Shown here: positions 33,158 to 51,122 of the stretch, in pieces | Layout: the number at the start of each line of letters is the position of its first letter | Numbering within the stretch: the first letter of the stretch is position 1 | Source: Cotesia glomerata | Taxonomy: Eukaryota > Arthropoda > Insecta > Hymenoptera > Braconidae | NCBI RefSeq assembly: GCF_020080835.1 | Contig: NC_058165.1 | Location: forward strand, 5,927,771-5,991,770 | DNA length: 64,000 nucleotides | Direction of reading: 5' to 3' | The notes under the pieces: generated by a model | The model's input: only the letters and a program-made list of their open reading frames with translations | Databases searched by the model: none | What the model was told of the DNA's origin: nothing | Position numbers and translations under genes: made by a program

Positions 33158-34724
33158 TTAAGGGGTTAGGGGTAGTCAGAATTTTCAAAAAATCAATTAT
33201 TTTTTAACTTCCCGCTAAGAAAATTGAAAAGCTCGGGTACTTCAAAGCGCTCGGGAGCAGATAGCTAGCGGCAGCTTCAAGAAACCCCCTTTTAGGGTTC
33301 TATTGTCATCCTATTCTGGAATTATAAAAGCAGATCCTTACAAAAATACAACCATAAATAAAAAGGAATGTATAGGCCATGTTCAGAAGCGGATGGGGAC
33401 TCGACTGCGTACTCTGAAAATTAAACAAAAAGGTCTTGGTGGTAGAGGTAGGCTTACAGGAAAAGTAATAGACAAATTAACTGTATACTATGGTTTATCA
33501 ATACATCGTCATTGTGATTCTATTGAAGATATGAAATCTGCTATTATGGCAACTTTTTACCACTACGGTTCGACTGATGAAAATCCGAATCATGATATGT
33601 GTCCCAAAGACGAAGATTCTTGGTGCTCTTACCAGCGCGCTGAAGCAAGTGGAGAGCTTGATACTTATACTCAAGATTATTCTCCCTTACCTCCTGATGT
33701 TTTAAAAGCTGTTAAACCGATTTACAACGATCTCAGTAATGATAATTTACTTTCAAGATGTGTAGCTGGATTCAATCAGAATAATAATGAGAGCTTCAAC
33801 CAACTAGTGTGGAAAATATGCCCAAAAACCGTGAATACTAGTTCTACCATCGTACAAATTGCTGCATACATAGCTACTTGTATATTTAATGAAGGTACAA
33901 ATTCATCATTAATGATTATGGATACCCTAGGACTTAATTGTGGGTCTAATTCCCATCGGTATGCTGAAAAATTGGATGCTGCACGTGTGAAAGTGGCAGA
34001 TCAGCGCGCCAACGACAACACTCGGGAAGGCAGAATGCTTTGTAGGCAACAGCAAATTGATGTTTTGGAAACTTCCACAATGGCTGAAGAACTATTATAT
34101 GGCCCAGGAATAGATGACTCGATGTAAGTAATTTAATAATTCGTATTTCTGTACGTGAATCTAGTGTGAAACTTTAAACGCGTTTTTCTCAAAACTATGT
34201 TTTTTGAACTGGTGACAACTGTAACTCGAAAACCACTCAGTAGATTTTAATAAAATTTATACAGCTTTTAGAATACATAATAAACTCGGGCCTGATCGAA
34301 GGATTTTTTTTTCTCGAAAATTTCGATTTTTTAAGACCAATTAACTGTTGATTTTTTCCCAAAAATCTAGACAAAAATTTCCTGAGGCCGCCATTTTGTT
34401 AATTTTTGAAAAAAAAAAAATCCTTCGATCAGGCCCAGGATTATCTATTTATAAAACTAATTTTTTTCATCCGATTGATTTTAGATGAATCTCCAAGGAC
34501 TTATGATTGTCACCGCAAGGACCTTTTTTTGGAACTGGGTCAACACAGACAGCTATAACTTTGGAAATTAAATTTTTTTTTTTTTGAAATTTTTGTGACT
34601 TCAAGTCAAAACATTGTATAATAATGCCATATTACTACTTTTGTAAAATAACATGATTTTAGCAAAAAAAAAAATACTGAAAATTCTCATTTTTTCGTGC
34701 CTCTGACTACCCCTAACCCCTTAA
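33158..34724 (+). mobile_element. TTAA-target DNA transposon, Kolobok-like
   Basis: TTAA at 33158-33161 and 34721-34724 brackets terminal inverted repeats GGGGTTAGGGGTAGTCAGA (33162-33180 and inverted 34702-34720). It encodes an N-terminally truncated Mutator-like transposase. It is inserted in the right part of a CTTGAATCAAG MITE. Confidence 0.85.
33303..34127 (+). pseudogene. Mutator-like/Kolobok transposase, C-terminal part
   Basis: About 274 codons, uninterrupted but without a start Met. Motifs: KKECIGHVQKRMGTRLRTL, GGRGRLTGKVIDKLTVYYG, MKSAIMATFYH, the DEDSWCSYQRAEASG segment (Cys/Trp cluster), NNNESFNQLVWKICPK with the likely acidic catalytic Glu, then a basic tail ending GPGIDDSM. It closely matches the frame at 37521-41156 in layout. 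The region that should hold the first catalytic Asp lies upstream of the frame and is missing in both copies. The protein family is usually annotated as Mutator-like transposase domain; the TTAA flanks argue for the Kolobok superfamily. It cannot act alone. Confidence 0.8.
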
Positions 34725-34805
34725 GAATTTCTTTTACTTAAATAAAAAAAAGAGGTTCTTCAAAACTATTTACTTGATTCAAGTTCATTTTTTTTTTTCT
34801 GTGTA
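34725..34805. mobile_element. CTTGAATCAAG MITE, right part
   Basis: GAGGTTCTTCAAAACTATT, TACTTGATTCAAGTTC, then a T run and CTGTGTATA, matching the right end of the other copies. Confidence 0.6.
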
Positions 34806-36281
34806 TAAAAAAAAGTATTATTTTATGTATGATGTATAATATAAATAGCTGTAAGTAAATTGAATCAAATATATTATTATCATTATCACTATAGTGAAAC
34901 AATGAGTCACATATGACTCGTTCGTGACTTGTTTCTTACGTAAATCCTGACATAGCCCAATGTCATTTTTACGTCACATTGACGTAAACGTGTTTACTGG
35001 GTAATGATATTGTGATAAGTTTTAAGGAATTAAGTGGAAGATAAAAGAAAAAAATTTAAGAAACTAGGAAAACCTGCATTCTTATCATAATTATTAATTA
35101 TAAATATCTGCTCTTTTTCCTGATAAAATTATTAATTCTTATAAATAATAATGAGTTTTATTATCCTTAATTTTTCTCAAAATTTCAGTAGATTGATATA
35201 AAATATTTATATTATAAAATTTATTTTAATTCAAATTCATTGACATCTTAGACATTTAGAGGACTAAAAACGAGTTTCAGATTCGTACTTTTTACTATGC
35301 GCCATTTCATCAAATATTTTTTTTTATTTCATTCTAGTTCCTGCGATAATTATACTTATATTGAAAATCCGTGATTTTTTTTTTTATTTTAGATCAGATG
35401 AAGAGATCAATCACACCCCACCAGTGATGGCTATTTTTTTAATTAAAAAAAAATTTTTTTTTGTTTTAATTTTCATTTTTGTGTAGTTGATAAGTAATAG
35501 AATAAGTGAAAAAAATAAGAAAAAATTCAAAGCATTAATAATTACCTTCATGTAGAAATAAAATTTTCAAAATAGCTTAAATTTTAGGCTGCTAAACCAC
35601 CAGGTCCCCTTAAGAATAAAAATCGAAAAATAAAAAAAAAATCAAAGTGAGAAGAATAATTGTCATTTTGTATTTCAATTAACAAACATATGTCTTTGAA
35701 AGTTTTTTAAATTAAAATTTCTTAGAAGATATATTTTTTTTTCAAGTCAGAATATCTAAGATTAAAAATTCGCATTCGCTACCTATGACGCTATAATTCT
35801 AGCGATTGCGTTATGAAGTGTGACTGAAAGAAGAAATGTTAATGTATTTGAGTGTTACATACCCGGAAAAAAAGGAAAAAATTACATTATAAATAGTAAT
35901 AAATATCGCTTCAAATTAAAAAATAAAAAAATTGTAATTCAAAATAATATTTTTAGAATTCAAACTTTTAATATTAATTTTTACAGTGTTAAATGTAATA
36001 TTTGAATTTTACAATGTGATTCTTACAAAATCTGTAAAAATAACAATCTAAAACTGTAATTTTTAGTTTTTTATATAAAGCACCACGTTATATTATATAA
36101 TGTAATTTTTGGACAAAAAAAAGGATAAATAAAATAAAAATAACTTTTTAAAAAATTGTTTAACTTTAATAATTTCAGTTAAAAATAAATAAATATTTAA
36201 CAAACCATATCAGATTATAATTTATTTTTGAAATAATAATAATCACCAACTTTTGAAATAATAATAATCACCCATAGGCAT
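34806..36281. other. AT-rich stretch with one TGACGT element end
   Basis: At 34905-35003 lie TTACGTAA, TTTTTACGTCACATTGACG and GTGTTTACTGGG, the inverted partner of the end at 30737. Nothing else recognised. Confidence 0.4.
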
Positions 36282-36698
36282 CTAATTTTCACGTAAATAG
36301 AATTTAGAGTAAAAATATAAGTCCATATTTTTGAGACATTTAATTTTGATCGGGTCAATATCTTCTGTCGCAACACTAATTGTACAGTAGTACCTTCTTG
36401 CTTTTTTCATGTCACAAGCCTGGTTGTTTCGTAGAAGACAGCGTCTAATTGTAGCATAAATAACGTATTGACGTCCGTTATTCATAACTTCAACCCTTGG
36501 ATCGAATATTTCATCAACGACAAATCTACTTAGTTTCAGATTTTTTTTGTAAATTTTTGCACCTTCCCCAGCGAAGTACTGAACATCTGGACTGTCTTGT
36601 GGAAGTTCTATTGTCGCCTGAATTTCATTTGAAGCCTCGATTGTTGCAGGCATTACTAGCAAGAATGCCAAGAAAACGTTGACACTGGTGGATAACAT
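36282..36698 (-). CDS. Secreted cystatin-like protein
   Basis: 138 aa if started at the second Met (36696-36698), which places a clean signal peptide first (NVFLAFLLVMPATIEA). An earlier in-frame Met at 36728 would add ten polar residues. The mature part has a cystatin-like plan. A helix (AGEGAKIYKKNLKLSRFVV) comes first, then strand VEVMNNGRQYVIYATIRRC. Four cysteines are spaced C-x6-C and C-x13-C (RRCLLRNNQAC and YYCTISV to IKC). The QxVxG inhibitory loop of cystatins would fall at the VEVMNNG turn and is not conserved, so cysteine-protease inhibition is doubtful. Single exon. Family by fold pattern, not search. Confidence 0.6.
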   Translation of the reverse strand: MLSTSVNVFLAFLLVMPATIEASNEIQATIELPQDSPDVQYFAGEGAKIYKKNLKLSRFVVDEIFDPRVEVMNNGRQYVIYATIRRCLLRNNQACDMKKARRYYCTISVATEDIDPIKIKCLKNMDLYFYSKFYLREN

Positions 36699-36728
36699 GT
36701 TGGTTAGTTTGTCACAGTGCAATGACAC

Positions 36729-37310
36729 TCTTATTACTGACGACTAAAAATTTTATTGAGAGTTTAACGGCTGTTACCTCAAGATTACCTCAAGTTACTG
36801 ACGGGTAATTAGTTTTCAAAAATAAAACTGATTAAATCTGTAATGTGACGACAAAATTTAGTGACGACAAAATTCAATAATAATCAATTGATAAATTTCA
36901 TCACTTTATTTTAACTTCGTCTATAACTATTTTTATATTGTCATATGATGTAATTGTTGATTGAAAAATTTTTTACTGAAAATATAAAAAATTAAAATTA
37001 AATATAAAAAAATAAGATTAGCAATTAGAAAGAAAAAGTGAGTTCAAATGAACATCTGCCAAAATATTTGTTTAACAAGGTAATAAAGCAATTAAATACA
37101 GATGCTTAAAAATTAAGTATTTCTAAGAAGGAATTAAAATAGGCCCTGAGAGGATTAAGTTGTATATGTAAAAAAAAAACGGCATCTCATTACCGTCCAA
37201 GTTTTACAATTACGATGGATGTGTTTTAACAAAATAAAGGTAAACAAATACTAAGATTAAAAAAAAAATTATTCAGTTAAAATATTTTAGACATGAGGGT
37301 ATATAAATTA
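36729..37310. other. Upstream region of the cystatin-like gene
   Basis: AT-rich sequence with no recognisable element. Confidence 0.35.
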
Positions 37311-39268
37311 AGGGAGTATTCTACTGTAGAATTTTGAAAAAATCGAAAATTTTTTTTTTTCATATTTTCTAAGTTTAGATATTCAAAAATATGTCATTAA
37401 AAGGATTTTTCAAAATTCCTATTAATTCATGAGTTATAGCCGTTTTAGTAACGTGGCATCGGTTCCGGTCCGACCGCTACAAGTTAACAAAAGACGGTAG
37501 GCGTTCCCGAGTCCCTACTTATGTCCCTTTCTATTGTATATCTATTGTATATTAACCCCTACAATGATAACCCGGTAGTAGGAAAAAAGGAGTGTGTTGG
37601 GCATGTTAAAAAACGCATGGGTTCACGGTTACGTAAAGCAAAAAAAGATAATAAAGGTATTGGTGGCAAAGGCGCTGGTAAACTCACTGATAAGCTTATC
37701 AATGAATTGTCTTTATATTATGGTTTGGCAATTCGTCGAAATCCAGATTCTGTTGAAGATATGAAGAGAGATGTGTGGGCAACCTACTTTAATAAAATTT
37801 CAACTAACGAAAATCCTCAGCACATGAATTGTTCATCTAGTTGGTGCAAGTATCAGAAGGCAATAGAAGACGGCACTATTGACGAATTTGACCACAAAAA
37901 TCCTCCTCTAAATGACAAAGTTTTAGAAGTAATAAAACCAATTTATGAAAGTTTATCAGCTGATTCTTTATTGGAACGATGTTTGGGTTCTGAAATCCAA
38001 AATAATAACGAATCTTTGAATTCGTTAATTTGGACTTTTGCTCCGAAGCACATTCATGCTGGACCGAAGACAATTGAAATTGCCACTTTCTTCGCAGTTA
38101 GTATTTTTAATGAAGGTTTTATCTTTATATATATATATTTCTTGTGTGCGTGTGTATGTCACTGAACTCCTCCTAGACGGCTGGACCGATTTTGATGAAA
38201 TTTTTTGTGTGAGTTCAAGGGGATTCGAGGATAGTTTAGATTCATAATTTGGTCCACTGGAAAATGTTTATTTAACTAATTTTTCATTTATAAGTAGTTG
38301 TTAATTTGGAAATGTTTTACTTTCGATCCGATAAACTGCGCTGTCATCGCAGCATTAAATATTGAATATTATTCTATATTAATTTCAGTTAGTCCCGATA
38401 GTTAGTGCTGCGATCAAATTGAGAAAAATATCTGAAATTTTGTTGTTATTATTGTGTTTGTTCAAGTCGTGTGCTAATTAAAATATTAACTACGAATAGA
38501 AATTGATGTTTGAAGAGTTTTGAAGTGTGCCTAAAAAACGATACTTGTTGCGAATTTAGAGTGGAATCGAAGTAAGTATATTTTGTATAAATTTTTTATC
38601 AAATTTACACGTGAGTTATAGAACAACCAACCTAACCTATAAATTTATTTGTGTAGGTCATAAATTTTTTAAATTGTTTTTATTATTCATGTTTTAAATA
38701 AAAAAAATTATTAAAAAATTCTATTAAAAATTATATACTTTAAACAAATTATTCATTTTCAAAACTAAGACATAAGAAAATAAAAATACACGTTTTTCAT
38801 CTAAAATTTGTTACAATAAATCGTTTTCGGTGATAATTAAAAATTTTATTTTCAATAAATAACTCATATTCATTGTGGATTATTTAAGTATATTTAGTAT
38901 ATATTTTTCATCAAATTTACACGTGTTTTTGTTAACAACCATCCTAATCTCAAAATTATTTGGTAGCTTATTGACTTCATAACATATTTTTCAATTGTTT
39001 TTAATAAAAATTATTTATTTTTTAAATAAAAACAATTATTTAAAAGAAAACTATCAAAAAATTAAAAAAAAAATTCTATTAAAATTATTTACTTTGGAAA
39101 AAATGAGTCATTTTACAAATTACCAAGAAAAAAAATAAAATTACACGTTTTTTATCTAAAATTTGTTACAATAAATATTTTTTGTTAATTAATTAAAATT
39201 TCATTCTTAATAAAAAACTCAGATTCGTTGCGTATTATATATTACAGTATTTTTTTTTCTGCAGAAAA

Positions 39269-39889
39269 ATGCCACGTCTTCGAGGAAGAGCCAGAAATAT
39301 TGGTCGACGTACTCCAAACGCGCAATTGGTCCATGATCGTCGAATAAATAGAACAGATGATGAACACTCGGCGGATAATGCAAATCTGAGAGATCAAGTT
39401 GCATCTACACGTGCGAATGAAAATTCAGTACAACGCACTCGACGTCTTCGTGCTAATGCAGTAAGACAACGAGAGGTACGTCAACAAGCGACGGATGCAC
39501 ATAGAGAACGTAACCAACGCCGGATGCAAAATGATCGAGCATTGACAAGAGCACCACTCAATCGCCTTGCGTTTGAATATGATCCTGAAATCAACTTTTC
39601 GTCACATGCATTAATCTCGATTGGTAGTATGGACAAAGAGTGTCAACATTGTCATGCTTTCAAGTACAAAGGTGAATCAGCTGGTTTATGTTGCGTATCT
39701 GGAAAAATTTCACTGCCATCGCTAAATCCACCACCGGAACCTTTAAAAACACTTTTAGCTGGCACCACATCTCAATCGAAATTGTTTTTGCGAAAAATTC
39801 GTAAATTCAATTCATGCTTCCAAATGACATCATTTGGAGCAACAAAAATTGTTCATAATGATGGTCGTAATTTCGAAACGACAAGTTAA
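39269..39889 (+). pseudogene. Helitron helicase-like protein, N-terminal fragment
   Basis: 206 codons from an ATG. Residues 1-95 are Arg-rich and low complexity (RGRARNIGRR, RTRRLRANAVRQREVRQQ). The conserved Helitron-like N-terminal domain follows: NFSSHALISIGSMDKECQHC, a Cys pair with CHAFKYKGESAGLCC, then PSLNPPPEPLKTLLAG and FNSCFQMTSFGATKI. The frame stops at about the point where the family continues into the rolling-circle Rep domain. Rep and helicase are missing, so the element is non-autonomous. Confidence 0.8.
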
Positions 39890-39985
39890 AGTTAACTCGA
39901 ATTTTTTTGCCTCTCCCTTGGAGTTCAAGTTATAGAGGTTCTACTGTATATGAATATATATAATATATGAAAAATTGATATATAA

Positions 39986-39986
39986 T

Positions 39987-40026
<40 letters not shown>

Positions 40027-40145
40027 CTTCTGTGCGTGTTTTTGTCACTGAACTCCGCCTAAACGGCTGGACCGATTTTAATGAAATTTTTTGTGTGTCT
40101 TCCGGTGGATTCCAGAATGGTTTAGATTCACAATTCAGTCCACGA
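39986..40145 (+). mobile_element. Second Helitron 5' head inside the first
   Basis: A|TCTTTATATATATA, then TTCTGTGCGTGTTTTTGTC, CTAAACGGCTGGACCGAT and GAAATTTTTTGTGTG, then GGATTCCAGAATGGTTTAG. It is a diverged repeat of 38122-38275. Only one 3' end (40935) exists for the two heads. Confidence 0.75.
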
Positions 40146-40194
40146 GAAAATGTTTGTTTAATAGATTTTTTATTTATAAATTGTTGTTGACCTT

Positions 40195-40810
40195 GACTAC
40201 CCACATGTACTTTTCATATATTTTATAAATATCATATATATAAGATATATGGAAAAATTCATGTGGGTACTTAAATGAAAGGTCTCGATGAGTATAAAAT
40301 CATAATGGACTTATATTTATGAAAATGTTAATAATTAACGAATGATAATGTATTTTGTTAACTTATGATGTTTTTAACGATATAAGCTTATTCCGATGTT
40401 ACACTCATCAAGAGCTTTTATTTGAGTACCCACATGCATTTTTGATATATTTTTCATATATATAATATATATAAATATATAAAATATATGAAAAATTGAT
40501 GTGGGTACTTAAATGAAAGGTCTTGATGAGTGTAACATCGGGATGAGCTTATATCTTTCAAAATATCATTAGTTGACAAGATACAATGTCATTTCTTCAA
40601 TTATTGAAGTTTTGAAAGATATAACCTCATCCCGATGTTACACTCATCGAGTTCTTTCATTTGAGTACCCACATAACATTTTTTATATATTTTATATATA
40701 TGGTATTTGTAAAATATATGAATATATAAAATATATCAAAAATGCATGTGGGTACTCAAATGAAAGCTCTTGATGAGTATAAAATCAGAATGGGCTTATA
40801 TTTACAAAAA
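40195..40810. repeat. Tandem AT-rich palindromes (ACCCACATG units)
   Basis: Three palindromes bounded by TACCCACATG and CATGTGGGTA occur at about 40198-40268, 40427-40509 and 40668-40755. They are joined by spacers with GATGAGTGTAACATCGG and its inverse. They form a period of roughly 230 bp inside the Helitron. Confidence 0.75.
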
Positions 40811-41881
40811 TGTTAATTATTGAAGAATGCCCATTGCATATTGTTAACTAATGATGTTTTTAACTATACAAGCTCATTCTTAAAATTTCTAAATTTAAGA
40901 CGTATGTACATGACAACGTCTGTCGGGTTCACTAGTACCTATATTAAAAATCTTAGATGTTATGGGAATCACGATTGGCCCAGAAGCTAATGCTTTTGCA
41001 GCGAGACGGGACGAAGCGCGTATCGAGCGCTCAGAACTCCGGACTTCAGAGGCGTCAAAGGAGGGTAGAACTGCACGTCTTCACAAGAGAACATCGGAGA
41101 ATGAGCATTTTGAAGTAGAGGAAGGATTCTTATATGGAGCAGGAATCGCCGATTAAAAATATGTAAGTATTCTGTACCATTCTACAAGTAAAATTGTCGA
41201 AAACTTGTCTCAAAACTTTGAACGCGTTTTTCTCGGAACTACTTTTTTCGAGCTGGCGGTAAGGATATCTCGAGTTCTAATGAACTGATTTACTTCAAAT
41301 TTGGAGAGGATGTTCTCTATACGTCGCTTCATCTCGTGAACCCTGCCCAAAACTATAACCTCTCATCTAGTATTTCTAAAAAATTCGGAATTGTTAAAAA
41401 AATATGAAAAAAAAAATTTTTTTTTCAAACTGCCGCCATTTAAAAAAAAATTTTTTTTTAACTTATCAAAGGGTTATACGATAGCGGCATCTATAATAAT
41501 TAAGAATCCGTCTGTTTTTTATGTTTCAGATCACCAGGAGGGTTGGAATAATGTACGCCAGGACACCTACTTTTTTTTTGACCCCCCACTTTGACTGCTC
41601 ATAACTTTGTCAATTTTAATTTTTTTTTTTAAATAATTTTTTTATGTAATAATAAAACATCAATAAACAAATGATAAAAAAAATTGATTATAAAAATATT
41701 TTTTGTTTCCTTCGTACAGCGCTTCTAAAACCGAGCGAAATTCATGCCTCTACAGTAAAATACTCCCTTTGACATGTCGAGAATATTCGATAGATGCTAT
41801 TTTTTTCAGGAAAAAAGTACTAAAGTGTAAACCGAACAACCCGTAAGAAAAAACAGTATATTATCATTTTAAGTAAATAGA

Positions 41882-42365
41882 TTAGGACAACGGTTGACCC
41901 TAAAGGCCATCCCTGATACTTTCTGCTTACTCCATACCTAAGCGCTCAACATTTAAATCATTTTGTTTTTGAGCTCAAAGAAATAGCTGTTCTATGCTTT
42001 TGAGCTCTTCGAGCGCAAAAGTCTGATAGAAGTTTTATAGAACACTATTTTTTGAATTTTCAAACTGGAACTTGTGAATGAATAAACTGATTTTCTCGCG
42101 GTTTGCGGCATTCAACGCAGTTTTTTAAGCTCTTTAAAAAATTTTAAAACGCAAACTGCTCAGACTATAAATTTCATAGAAATTCTGAAAAAAAAACATT
42201 TTTTTCAATTTTTTTCGACAACGATATCTCGTCGAATCGACCGATTTTGACCGGGCCGGTGGCGATCGACATGGTTCTTTGAGGTTTAGAGCTGATTAGT
42301 TTTTGAGATCAATCGGTAAAGCCGTTAAAAAGTTATTACAAAAAAACAGTTTTACAAATTTTTTA
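41882..42365 (-). repeat. A-unit repeat, partial reverse copy
   Basis: ACAACGGTTGACCCTAAAGG, CCATCCCTGATACTTTC, GAGCTCTTCGAGCGC, the TTGACCGGGCCGGTGGCGAT word and GATCAATCGGTAAAGCCG. It stops before the AC tract. Confidence 0.8.
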
Positions 42366-43069
42366 TTTTTGAGATTACAAATGTTTCTCATTTTTAAATG
42401 AACATATTAAATATTTATAGTAATGTTTTCAATTTCAATCAATAATATGTTATTGATATTTCAATAAAACGTTCAAAATTTTTGGTGTGCCTATTGCCAT
42501 ATATTTTATTAGTTCAACTACTGCTCCCGGAGTGTTTAACTATTGCGGCTTGTCAGAATTGATTGTTCAACTACTACTTCTTTCATAGTTTATCTTAAAA
42601 ACATTGTCAGAATATAAATATTCAATTACCTACGTTATTTTGCGCTTTAATCAATTTAAAATTATTTATATTTTCGTGAAAATCACTTACTTGAACTAAT
42701 AATTACATCTTTATATATTAAAAGGAGGGTAAAATACGTTTTACTTTGAAACCTTTGCAACTACTGGGTATTTTATCTTACTAATACATAAAAAAAATAT
42801 ATTAACACAAGAAAAAAATGAATTAATAAAATACTTGAAAATCGAAATTTTTAAAGAACTAGAATATATATATTTTTAAAAAATATAAACATTGTGATTG
42901 ATTAAAAAATAAAAAGTTTCAAGTTTATACCAAAAGCAGGGAAGTATGCTAATATCCCAACTTATAATTAATCACACTTACATGGTTACCGGAATGTTAT
43001 CTTTTGACAAATAATTCTAGGTTTGATGAATAATCATTTAGCAACGATGATAAGTCACATAATTACAAA
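42366..43069. other. Upstream region of the Nrf-6-like gene
   Basis: AT-rich sequence; the promoter of the following gene presumably lies here. No specific element called. Confidence 0.35.
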
Positions 43070-50089
<7,020 letters not shown>

Positions 50090-50555
50090 GTCTCGCTAAT
50101 ATATCTACGATTAGTCAATCAGAAATGGTTGTAAAGGGAGATAAATCTGCAAAATTGAAGAAAATAGAAATTACTATTGAGAATGGAATCGCTAATGATG
50201 GTTTTAAAGAAAAGTCTGAGGGTATTTTACAGAATAAATTTGAAAAATCCAAAAGTGCAGCCTCATAATTCTCATTTATTTTTTGAGAAAAAAATAAATT
50301 GTATCATTAATTTTTAAAAGAAAACAAAATAATAAAGTGATTTTTTACCGAGGATTTTCTGATTTTTCTTAATTATTAAGATAATTTAACAATTTTAAGC
50401 CCATTAATATCATAATATCACATCAACTGCCGAATTTTGAATCATTCCATAAAATTTTACGGCTGAATTAAGATATTACAATATATTAATTTTCTCGAAA
50501 AATAAAAAATTTTATTCAAAATTTATCACCTGGGTAAAAAAAGCTATGTATGATT

Positions 50556-50683
50556 ATAGTACAACCTGGTTATAAGTCATACTTTTTCCTCTCTCCTACT
50601 TACATGAAATATTTCATATATAGATATAACTGCCGTGAGAGTAAGTAGATCATCTGATGTAACTTATAACCTGGTTGTACTGT
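50556..50683. repeat. Palindromic MITE, GTACAACCTGGTTATAAGT ends
   Basis: AGTACAACCTGGTTATAAGT (50558-50577) is mirrored by ACTTATAACCTGGTTGTACT (50662-50681). Confidence 0.75.
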
Positions 50684-51122
50684 ATATACGATTATATATG
50701 ATTCATATAATTCATATGATATATATAATCGTGTTCGACGCAAGCTCAAAAATTCCCTCAGGTCTCATCCAAGGTATCATCAAGGACCTAGGGATGTATG
50801 ACCAACGCATCGTGGTTAACGTCACCGTGGGAAACGAGATAATACAAGGACAGCACTGCATGTATGCGCTTGATGTTAATATCAACGGCACAAAGATGCC
50901 TGTATCTCTTATTCTAAGTGCCTGCATCCCCGCGACCTGCAAAGCCGAACAGGTTACGAAGAAAATACAGGGACTGATTGACATGGCCAGTGGCTTCTTG
51001 GGCGGGAATGAGCTCCAGGTGATCGGCGCGACCTGCTCCAGAAGCGATGATCATCATTGGGACCTAGGTGCTGTGTTAACAGCGTGAGTATCTTTATTTT
51101 CAGGATATGACTATTTAAAATT

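Larger units (their letters stand above)
38122..40935 (+). mobile_element. Helitron, 2.8 kb, inserted between A and T
   Basis: The 5' end TCTTTATATATATATA is followed by GTGTGCGTGTGTATGTCACT, GGCTGGACCGATTTTGATG and AAATTTTTTGTGTG, the usual head of insect Helitrons. The 3' end is ACGTCTGTCGGGTTCACTAG, with the CTAG terminus at 40932-40935. It has no inverted ends and no target duplication; the host is split exactly A|T. Inside are a RepHel N-terminal fragment and a second Helitron 5' head at 39986, so the unit is composite. Confidence 0.88.
37521..41156 (+). pseudogene. Mutator-like/Kolobok transposase split by a Helitron
   Basis: Part one (37540-38121) gives KKECVGHVKKRMGSRLRKAK, LTDKLINELSLYYGLAIRR, SSWCKYQKAIEDG and NNNESLNSLIWTFAPKH, ending IFNEGF. 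Part two (40936-41156) continues ILKILDVMGITIGPEANAFA and ends FLYGAGIAD. Removing 38122-40935 joins the two in frame at an A|T dinucleotide, with no lost codon. The N-terminal catalytic region is absent at the same point as in the 33303 copy. Confidence 0.85.
37311..41768 (+). mobile_element. Kolobok-like transposon split by a Helitron
   Basis: Terminal inverted repeats AGGGAGTATTCTACTGTAGA (37311-37330) and the inverse with one mismatch at 41749-41768. The left flank reads TTA; the right flank TTTGA is no longer a clean TTAA. The interior is a Mutator-like transposase frame interrupted at 38122-40935. Without the insert it would be about 1.64 kb, similar to the 33158 element. Confidence 0.8.

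Noticed and set aside
33162..33180. GGGGTTAGGGGTAG resembles insect or vertebrate telomeric repeats
   Set aside because: It occurs only as a matched inverted pair bounding a TTAA element, with no tandem array.
30737..35003. A single 4.3-kb TIR transposon between the two TGACGT ends
   Set aside because: It would overlap non-nestedly with the MITE split at 30295/33105, so the ends more likely belong to separate copies.
36282..36698. Bracovirus proviral segment
   Set aside because: One cystatin-like gene alone; no direct-repeat junctions, no clustered virulence genes and no other bracoviral families are in the window.
40195..40810. Regularly spaced palindromes resembling a CRISPR array
   Set aside because: The repeats are long, AT-rich, diverged and eukaryotic, and the spacers are mirrored and not unique.
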